From the NCBI GenBank assembly GCA_964407695.1, contig CAYOWQ010000014.1, forward strand, positions 35,836-99,835: 64,000 nucleotides of DNA, in the 5' to 3' direction. This stretch comes from CAYOWQ01 sp964407695. Lineage in GTDB: Bacteria; Planctomycetota; Phycisphaerae; Phycisphaerales; SM1A02. The notes beneath the pieces were generated by a model that saw nothing but the letters and a program-made list of their open reading frames with translations, searched no databases and was not told the origin of the DNA. A program made the position numbers and the translations under genes. This document shows positions 57,746-64,000 of this stretch, piece by piece. Position 1 is the first letter of the stretch, and each line of letters begins with the position of its first letter.

Positions 57746-59206
57746 TCAATCCCCGGAGTGTTCAGACTCGTCGAGTTGCGAGTGACCGTTTGATCCCGTC
57801 GGAGCGGGCCCGAGCAGCTCATCCACGCGGATGGCGCTGATCGATTCCGCCAGCCTGGCGTCAATCAATTGAAGTTGCGCAACGTACTGCGTCTTGATGG
57901 CTTCCAGCATGATCAGGGGCTCGACCCGGCCCATCGCCGCGATCCGCCGGACCTCGGCCTCCTGCTCGTCAGCCATCGGCGCCACCGACGACTCGATCGC
58001 TTCACGCTGCAATCGACCGGCGTGGTGCTGAATCAGCGCGATGGCCAGTCGCGCTGACAGATGTTCATACGTCGTCGCGAAAATCTCGCGGGCCACGATG
58101 CGCTGGGCCTCCGCTTCCGCCACGCCCTGCTGATTTCGATTCCAAAGCGGAATCGGCAGGGATACGCCCAGGAGAACTCGATCATCGCCCTGATCGGTGC
58201 CGTAGCCCGGGCCGATCGTGAGATCCGGATACTGTCGGCGAACTTCCGCGCGAAGCGCCCGGTCCGCCACCTCGTATTGCGCCCGAATCGCCGCCAGCTC
58301 GGGATTGAACTCCTCCATCTGGGCGGGGTACTCCTCGGCGGCAAGTTCCCGAACGGGAAACGTCATGACAGGTACGAGAGTGATCGTGGCCGCGGGGGAA
58401 AGCCCCATCGCCAGGCGAAGCTCGTGCTCAAGCTCCCGAGCCTTCGACTCCAACACCACCTGCTCCGCTTCCCGCGTTGCCAGCTCAACGGCGAAGAGCC
58501 GTGACTCGACCCGGCTCAGCGAGCCCGCGACTTCCTGTCTGGCGGCCAGCTCTGCAATTTCTCGCAATCGGACCGACAATGCTTCGGCGCTTTCGGCTCG
58601 CCAGGTCGCCGCCGACCATTCCATCCATCGTTCACGCAGCATCGCCCGTGTCGCCCACTCCCGGGCGGCCAGCCGGTCAAACTCTGCCGCCAGGGCTGCA
58701 CCGGCCCGTTGTTTCTCAGCGTCGAGCCTCCCGGAGATGGGAATCGTCAGGCCAACCGTGGAACCGACAACCCAAGGGTCGAGTCCGCCCGCCCCGGAAA
58801 CAATCCGTTCCAGGTCCACGCCGAACACCGGATCCTCCCACAGCCCGGCATGTTCGGCCGTCGCCCGCATCACATTGAGCTCCAGCCGCGCCACCCGCAA
58901 ATCGGGATTGAAGACCATCGCCACCACCTCCCCCTCGCGCAGCGTCAGCCCATTCCCCGGATCAAACTCCGCTGCGGCCGTGTCGCCTTCGCTCGCCAGC
59001 CGTGCCGCCATCGCTCGAACGCTCTGGTCGGCGGGCGACCGCCCCAGCCACTCCGTGCGCACCTCCGCCACACTCAGCGGCCGCTCGCGATAGTCCTGGC
59101 ATCCTGCAACACCAGCCGAAAGCAGCGCTGAGACCGCAAGCCCGAGCGGCAGCACTCGATGCACGCCAGCCCGTTGCCTTGTTGACGTCGAACACTCTGA
59201 AATCAT
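57746..59206 (-). CDS. Outer-membrane efflux channel (TolC/CzcC family)
   Basis: A 486-aa outer-membrane factor of the tripartite pump. The signal sequence ends in a lipobox (SAGVAGC). The two-fold repeated layout of long Ala/Glu/Arg-rich helices and short beta segments (WEDPVFGVDLERI, then YPDLTIGPGYG and VSLPIPLWNRNQQG) matches the CzcC/CusC group. ATG 59206 is chosen because it precedes the lipoprotein signal; the frame extends to 59269. The adaptor gene follows after 20 bases. Confidence 0.9.
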   Translation of the reverse strand: MISECSTSTRQRAGVHRVLPLGLAVSALLSAGVAGCQDYRERPLSVAEVRTEWLGRSPADQSVRAMAARLASEGDTAAAEFDPGNGLTLREGEVVAMVFNPDLRVARLELNVMRATAEHAGLWEDPVFGVDLERIVSGAGGLDPWVVGSTVGLTIPISGRLDAEKQRAGAALAAEFDRLAAREWATRAMLRERWMEWSAATWRAESAEALSVRLREIAELAARQEVAGSLSRVESRLFAVELATREAEQVVLESKARELEHELRLAMGLSPAATITLVPVMTFPVRELAAEEYPAQMEEFNPELAAIRAQYEVADRALRAEVRRQYPDLTIGPGYGTDQGDDRVLLGVSLPIPLWNRNQQGVAEAEAQRIVAREIFATTYEHLSARLAIALIQHHAGRLQREAIESSVAPMADEQEAEVRRIAAMGRVEPLIMLEAIKTQYVAQLQLIDARLAESISAIRVDELLGPAPTGSNGHSQLDESEHSGD

Positions 59207-59321
59207 GATGAACCTAGCCTGCTGAAAGGGGTCAGCGCGTGGGCTGACATCAGGAATTGACCAGCGCACAGCAACTCGACTGCGAGGTTGCAGCTCTCCG
59301 GCGTCCGCACCAGGATTGAAA

Positions 59322-59900
59322 TCAAACGAGAAGGGCGCTGCTCGTCCACATCAACCGCGCGCAGGCATCAAGCCCACAGAGATGTCGAGGCGCTACCGGC
59401 GACCATCCCAACATCACCAGACCGGCCGCTCCCCGCGGAAACCCCGATCCATCCGCCGGCGTTCCAGGCTCTCCCGGCCATCCGGGAATCGGTGATGGAC
59501 ACCACACCGGAACGACGGCGAGGTCAAAAACCGCCACCGCGGCCGGCAACTCTACCGCCCGGCTCAGCGCCTGATCCTGATCCGGAATGTTGATCGGGAC
59601 CCCGTCATCACACGGCGGCAAGTCGGCTGGGCACCGGTGCGTGTGGCAATCAGCCACCTGTTCGGCAATCACGTCGGCCGGACCGCTGTGCCAGTGCGAT
59701 ACGCGCTCGTGGTGCTGATGGACAAGAAACGTCGTGCCCCCGAAGAGGCTCACCACCAGCAGCGACGCCGTGAGCATCACCGTCAACACGCGCGACACCG
59801 CCAGCCAGACCATGCGGCCAATCGGACTGCGAAAATGGCGTCTGCTGGACTGCATTGCTGAAGACTGCAGTATATCGGTCGATTTCGTGGTTTCTTGCAT
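59322..59900 (-). CDS. Small membrane protein with His/Cys motif at the head of the efflux operon
   Basis: Not recognised. One membrane helix (VLTVMLTASLLVVSLFGG) is followed by LVHQHHERVSHWHSG and CHTHRCPADLPPCDDG, which look metal-binding. The tail is Pro/Gly/Ala-rich. ATG 59900 has a weak GGA upstream and ATG 59855 is an alternative. It is the first gene before the OMF-adaptor-pump genes (115-base gap), so a sensor, regulator or metal-carrier role is possible. The C-terminal half has low complexity and the gene could be shorter. Confidence 0.55.
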   Translation of the reverse strand: MQETTKSTDILQSSAMQSSRRHFRSPIGRMVWLAVSRVLTVMLTASLLVVSLFGGTTFLVHQHHERVSHWHSGPADVIAEQVADCHTHRCPADLPPCDDGVPINIPDQDQALSRAVELPAAVAVFDLAVVPVWCPSPIPGWPGEPGTPADGSGFPRGAAGLVMLGWSPVAPRHLCGLDACARLMWTSSALLV

Positions 59901-60169
59901 TGTTTTCCAGCGCTGCCGTGTGGGCCCACGGTCCCCGGCCCCCCGGGTCGAGAACCCTCGGTCCTCCAGGTCCCCAAGCAGTCGGATCAAGGTGTTCTGG
60001 GAAAGTCCCCCTCTCTCCCCCCTCCTTTCCCGGCTCCCAACTTCTCCACTTCGCCAACTCCAACACCCTCTCCATCGGTATTTTCACCGTTCCAGCTTCC
60101 GCCGACCAGACACCCCGTACAGTGCGCCCGATCTCCGCCGGCGCAGGGCGGAGCGAGGAGAGAACACCC

Positions 60170-61354
60170 ATGCATCACACGTTGAGCTTCTGTGCCGCCC
60201 TCGGGCTGGCGTCGGCCGCCCTTGGCCAATCCATGAACATCGACTTCGGGTCATCCGCTTCGACGCCGCCAAGTTCCTTCGCCGCGTCGGGCGCCCCCGG
60301 CGTCTGGAATTCCATTGACCTTCTCCTCGAGGGCCAGAAGCACTCCGACCCCATTCCCCTCGTCGATCTCAACGGCAACCCCACCCCCTGCACCATGGTG
60401 GTCTCGGTCGCCTACGGCACGCTTGACTACCCCCACGCCGAAATCTCCGGCGATTTCACCGCGCTGATGAACGATGCCCTCTTCTCTCTCAGCCCCGACA
60501 TCGCCATGCACATCACCATCAAGAGCCTCGAACCCGGCGACTATCGCATCATCATCTACGCCTGGGACTATCCCACCGATTCCTTCGGCGTCGCCGCGTT
60601 CCTCGGCGGCTCACCGCTCTTCCCCGGCAGTTGCGGCGGTCCCTGGACCGGCCAACCCACCGTCGGCGTCACCACCCTTGCCCAAACCTCCTTCATCAAC
60701 GGCACCGCTGCCTTCGAAGTCGTCGGCGCTGGACCCGGCTCATTCTTCAACGGTTCCGGCGTCATCAACGGCCTGCAACTGCTCAAGGTCGGCCCCGCAC
60801 CCTGCGATCCCGATTTCAACAACAGCGGAACCGTCGATGGCGCAGACCTCGGCCTCCTGCTCGCGTCATGGGGCGGTCGCGGCCATGCCGACCTCGACGG
60901 CAGCGGCCTTGTCGACGGCGCCGACCTCGGCCTGCTGCTGGCGGCATGGGGCGATTGCCCCACCATCGACCCCTTCGACTGCGGTGTGCAGCTTGCCCGG
61001 GGTCGCGGCAGGCAGGGCGCTCCAAGCGATTGCCTCGTCGTCCACCCTGCGCCCGGCTGCGGCGAACCGGAGTGTTGCGATGGAGTGTGCACGATCGACT
61101 CCACCTGCTGCAGCCTCGCGTGGGATCAGATCTGCGTGGATATCGCCAACCTCACCGCGGCGTGCTCGGGCGGCATCTATCCCAAGTGCGGCAACCCCGC
61201 CTCCGGCAGTTGCTTCACCTTCAACGACTCCCTGCCCGGCTGCGAGGATGCAGACTGCTGCGACACCATCTGCGATATCGACAGCTACTGCTGTGCCTTC
61301 ACCTGGGACAGTTTCTGCGCTGACGCCGCCTCGGCGATCTGCGGCGAGTCTTGA
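60170..61354 (+). CDS. Secreted dockerin-type protein with duplicated Cys-rich tail
   Basis: A 394-aa exported protein (signal MHHTLSFCAALGLASAALGQ). The first 200 residues are a beta-rich domain without recognised family. A dockerin-like pair of calcium-loop repeats follows (DFNNSGTVDGADLGLLLASWG and DLDGSGLVDGADLGLLLAAWG). The end carries two copies of a Cys module, C-x8-C-x4-CC-x3-C-x4-CC-x5-D-x2-C, at about 61031-61171 and 61211-61351, spaced 180 bases. GAGGAG lies nine bases before ATG 60170. Such repeats are common in Phycisphaerales secreted proteins. The binding partner is unknown. Confidence 0.8.
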   Translation: MHHTLSFCAALGLASAALGQSMNIDFGSSASTPPSSFAASGAPGVWNSIDLLLEGQKHSDPIPLVDLNGNPTPCTMVVSVAYGTLDYPHAEISGDFTALMNDALFSLSPDIAMHITIKSLEPGDYRIIIYAWDYPTDSFGVAAFLGGSPLFPGSCGGPWTGQPTVGVTTLAQTSFINGTAAFEVVGAGPGSFFNGSGVINGLQLLKVGPAPCDPDFNNSGTVDGADLGLLLASWGGRGHADLDGSGLVDGADLGLLLAAWGDCPTIDPFDCGVQLARGRGRQGAPSDCLVVHPAPGCGEPECCDGVCTIDSTCCSLAWDQICVDIANLTAACSGGIYPKCGNPASGSCFTFNDSLPGCEDADCCDTICDIDSYCCAFTWDSFCADAASAICGES

Positions 61355-61624
61355 ACTCGATGCCTCTCCTACGCGGCGGAAGCAGTGGCGTCCACCCAGA
61401 GGAGAAATCGGGTAGTCGGGGGAAGAGACTGAGAGGCTGAGTAGATGATTCAGTGGTCCAATGCAAAAGGACTTCAGCCGGTGAATCTCTGCAATCTTCG
61501 ATTCTCTCACTCCTCTCCGATGCGAGGTCAGCCACCCGCGACCCCGTTGGCAATGCGGCAGGCTTCGCCAAGCTTCATGCGCAACCTTACTCAACATTTC
61601 GCAGGCAAAATGTTGCTTCTGCTC
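61355..61624. other. Convergent intergenic region with one short inverted repeat
   Basis: This is a 270-base gap between the convergent dockerin-type genes. No gene is visible. CAACATTT (61592-61599) and AAATGTTG (61608-61615) form an 8-bp stem with an 8-base loop close to the stop of the protease gene, perhaps a weak bidirectional terminator, although no T run follows. Confidence 0.35.
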
Positions 61625-63868
61625 TTATCCCGTCCAGGCTCCAAGCAACAGTCCAAGGTCACCCCCGTCCACAGTCCCATTGCCGTCGATGTCTGCACCA
61701 CCGCTATCAGCGCCCCACGCTGCAAGCAAAAGTCCTAGATCAGCACCATCGACATCCCCGTCACCATCCAGATCGCTCACTGCGATCACAACTTCACATC
61801 CATTCGGAACGCCATCGTTGTCGTCATCCGCCGCGTCATCGAAACCCTCGCACACATCGATGCAGTTTGGCATTCCGTCACCGTCGTCGTCCAAATCCGG
61901 GACGCCGCAACCACACAAGCCGGGAAACTGCTTCAACGGATCATTCGAGCATGGATCGTCAAGATCGCAAATCCCGTCGCCGTCTTGGTCGTAATCCGGA
62001 GCGCCATCGCCGTCGCAATCTGGCGCCGTCGGCGGGACGCACCAGACCGGCATGTCGATCGCCTGGAACAACTGAGGACCTATTTTGTAAGACACCGACA
62101 GACTTCCCCAGAAGCCCGGATCGACGGTGTACGTCGTCAGCTGCGCGATCAGCACGAGATGGTCGCTTCCGGCCGGCGGAAGCAGCACTGGAGTCATTGA
62201 ATACCAGCCCTCATTCACCTGTCCTAGAAAATCAAAAGCGGGGACACTGAACCCTGGAACAACGGCTAGCGGGTACGGCCCTGGTGAGCTTGTCAGGTCA
62301 ATAGTCACGAAACTGTCGTACGCTAATGTTGGATTCGCCGGAATGAGACTCGCCTTCGGCGGCAGCACCGTCCCAAGCGGATGCTGCCAGAAACCTTGCG
62401 GGGAAAAGGTCTGCAACATCACGCCAGTTGCACTGGCCTTAAAGGCATTTTGAACAACGCTGCTCGCATCCTCGAAATGCACGTATACACGGGTACACAC
62501 TCGGTCAGGACCGACAAGTTCGTGTTCGTACACGAGGTACGGTGCTAGGACTGTCTCGCACGTATCACCCACTCCGTCTCCATCTACGTCAGATTGGTTC
62601 GGATTCGAATTCAGCGGGCAATTGTCGCAGAGATCGCTCACACCATCTGCGTCTGTGTCAGCCCCGTCGAGGAATGTCCAATCGGCATGGTCCTCGACGT
62701 GCATGGTGTTGTTCTCAACGTTCGCGTCCGCCACGTTGAGCACCACCCACACATCTGAGCTACCTTCTCCGAGTTGACAGAATGTAGGTAAGTCAACCCA
62801 CGTCGACCCCAACGGCCCCACCTCGCCGCCCCATTGGAACGTCTCCAACTTGATCCCGTCAGGATGTCCATCGCTCGATGCCCAGACTTCAAATTCCAGC
62901 CAGCCAGCCCACGCCGCCGTTGAGTAGTTGTGAAGCAGAAAATGGGCGTCGTCGATGTAGTCGACTGGGCCATATATGGCGCTCCGCGGCAGAAGCCAGA
63001 GCGGTACGAGATCCGGACTCGACGGCTGTTGCGACTGTATCCAATCCAACAATTGAACGAACATCTCCGGCTGAATCTGAACATCAAATGCGTTCCCAGC
63101 CAACGTAGCGCTCGACGTCACCGCCCAGGCTACGTCATCACGCACACCGGCCGCACCGCTCATTCCATCAAGTTGGACGTCCTCGTTCTCAAACCAGATC
63201 TCGTTGCCCAGACCTTCGCATCCATCGTAACTGCCTGCTGTCCCGTACATCTGGCACTCGTTGCCGCCGATCTGTGGATATCCCGATTTCTGCCAAACAC
63301 CACTTTCGAACCATTCACAATCCGTGTGGAACCCGAAAGCCAGCCACCCACTTAACGCCCCGATCGGACGGTCCAAACGCACGACCGCCACATCGTAATC
63401 GAGGTCGCACGGCCAAGGCGAACACCCGCCAAGCCACCCTTCAACGGGCAACATCGCGGCCCAGTTGGCTGCTCCAAACGGCCAGTCCGAACAAGACATC
63501 CCAGGTACGGCGTAGCCCTCGACCACCCATCCTCCCGGATTCCCAAACACGCAATGTGCCGCCGTCAACACGTGGTACGGATCGATAAGCACGCCGCTGC
63601 ATTGCCCCGCGCTTCCATCTGACCAGAGATGCGGCATCGCACACACGCAACTGTTTGGGTAGGCACTGCTGTTATCGATCGGCGTCAACGAGCCAAAGTC
63701 GGCCACGCCGCCTTGTGTTGAAGCACGAACGGAAACGGCGCCACATGAGCTGTTGGTTTTCGCAGAATCTGTTTCGCGCCTCTGGCTGGGCCATGCGCAC
63801 CGTTCAATGCTCGAACTCATGACGAATCCGGCTAGGCACATCCAACATTGTATTTGACGGACCGGCAT
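61625..63868 (-). CDS. Secreted S1/V8-type serine protease with TSP3 and dockerin repeats
   Basis: A 747-aa secreted protein. The chymotrypsin-like domain in the N-terminal 300 residues has catalytic His in HVLTAAHC, Asp in LDYDVAVVRLD and Ser in DGMSGAAG, where trypsins have GDSGG; this is closer to V8-like enzymes. A beta-rich domain follows (TAAWAGWLEFEV). Calcium-binding thrombospondin-type-3 repeats (DTDADGVSDLCDNCP, DVDGDGVGDTCE) appear mid-protein and again near the end (DCDGDGAPDYDQDGDGICD). The tail is a dockerin-like pair ending GDLGLLLGAW. ATG 63868 has GGAGG eight bases upstream; a GTG five codons earlier is in frame. Confidence 0.87.
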   Translation of the reverse strand: MPVRQIQCWMCLAGFVMSSSIERCAWPSQRRETDSAKTNSSCGAVSVRASTQGGVADFGSLTPIDNSSAYPNSCVCAMPHLWSDGSAGQCSGVLIDPYHVLTAAHCVFGNPGGWVVEGYAVPGMSCSDWPFGAANWAAMLPVEGWLGGCSPWPCDLDYDVAVVRLDRPIGALSGWLAFGFHTDCEWFESGVWQKSGYPQIGGNECQMYGTAGSYDGCEGLGNEIWFENEDVQLDGMSGAAGVRDDVAWAVTSSATLAGNAFDVQIQPEMFVQLLDWIQSQQPSSPDLVPLWLLPRSAIYGPVDYIDDAHFLLHNYSTAAWAGWLEFEVWASSDGHPDGIKLETFQWGGEVGPLGSTWVDLPTFCQLGEGSSDVWVVLNVADANVENNTMHVEDHADWTFLDGADTDADGVSDLCDNCPLNSNPNQSDVDGDGVGDTCETVLAPYLVYEHELVGPDRVCTRVYVHFEDASSVVQNAFKASATGVMLQTFSPQGFWQHPLGTVLPPKASLIPANPTLAYDSFVTIDLTSSPGPYPLAVVPGFSVPAFDFLGQVNEGWYSMTPVLLPPAGSDHLVLIAQLTTYTVDPGFWGSLSVSYKIGPQLFQAIDMPVWCVPPTAPDCDGDGAPDYDQDGDGICDLDDPCSNDPLKQFPGLCGCGVPDLDDDGDGMPNCIDVCEGFDDAADDDNDGVPNGCEVVIAVSDLDGDGDVDGADLGLLLAAWGADSGGADIDGNGTVDGGDLGLLLGAWTG

Positions 63869-64000
63869 CTTCGGACCCTCCACAGAACGACAAAGGTTTT
63901 GAATGTTTGCTCCCGCCCACCATCCTCCATCGCGAAATTCCCAATACCGTTCGTCATCTCATTCGCCTCGATCCTCGCCTGCGAAGCCTTCGATACGTGG
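63869..64000. other. Right edge of the window
   Basis: 132 bases upstream of the protease gene. Apart from its ribosome-binding site I see no gene or clear regulatory element here; the region is cut by the window end. Confidence 0.5.

Noticed and set aside
59864..59871. ACTGCAGT palindrome as a metal-regulator operator
   Set aside because: Only 8 bp, inside the likely coding region, and no CopY or MerR family regulator gene is nearby.

Overview
The window is a contiguous, gene-dense, high-GC bacterial chromosome segment with no sign of plasmid, phage or insertion-sequence content. Several features point to a Planctomycetota lineage of the Phycisphaerae type. Two secreted proteins end in short dockerin-like repeats of the form DGADLGLLLAAWG, one of them with a paired Cys-rich tail. 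There is a 1000-residue Ser/Thr kinase with a helical-repeat tail, a long non-conserved insert in the major sigma factor, and LptE-like and BamD-like proteins that imply an LPS-type outer membrane. This placement is inference from gene content, not from a phylogeny.

Left part (1-5450, + strand): a secreted coiled-coil protein, L28 (rpmB), a leader of about 180 nt, then dnaG and rpoD, closed by a strong intrinsic terminator. This is a macromolecular-synthesis type operon with L28 rather than S21 upstream. Positions 5461-16734 (- strand) hold a flagellar export/motor and regulation operon in the order fliL, fliN, fliO, fliP, fliQ, fliR, flhB, flhA, flhF, flhG, a small membrane protein, fliA and a pseudopilin gene. 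Many of these genes overlap or abut. fliM is absent from its usual place between fliL and fliN.

Positions 16856-26855: a diacylglycerol-kinase-family lipid kinase diverges from an outer-membrane biogenesis group (BamD-like, LptE-like, FtsH, zinc-ribbon membrane protein). A short uvrC, a Cys-pair-rich repeat lipoprotein, pyrC and another lipoprotein follow. A tRNA-Ala(TGC) precedes speA. Positions 29282-36981 carry a secreted alpha/beta hydrolase, a SulP transporter, CorA, and a MoxR/chelatase-type AAA+ ATPase with its VWA partner. The last four genes overlap or nearly touch and look like one operon.

Positions 36987-52189: glycogen phosphorylase diverges from type III glutamine synthetase. 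Then come tig, a small SHOCT-like protein where clpP would be expected, clpX, acylphosphatase, a lipoprotein, nrdR, the large kinase, pgsA-pgpA, a DinB-like protein and an MFS permease. Positions 52347-59900 (- strand) encode a complete heavy-metal RND tripartite efflux system flanked by two His-rich accessory proteins. Positions 60170-63868 hold two convergent secreted dockerin-type proteins, one of them a serine protease with thrombospondin-type-3 calcium repeats.

The most unusual points are the Cys-pair lipoprotein, the SulP-CorA-AAA-VWA operon with an altered Walker B, the missing clpP and fliM, the NPEH cleavage motif in FlhB, the UvrC without its C-terminal HhH domain, and the RND pump whose proton-relay motif fits neither the classical zinc nor the classical copper class.
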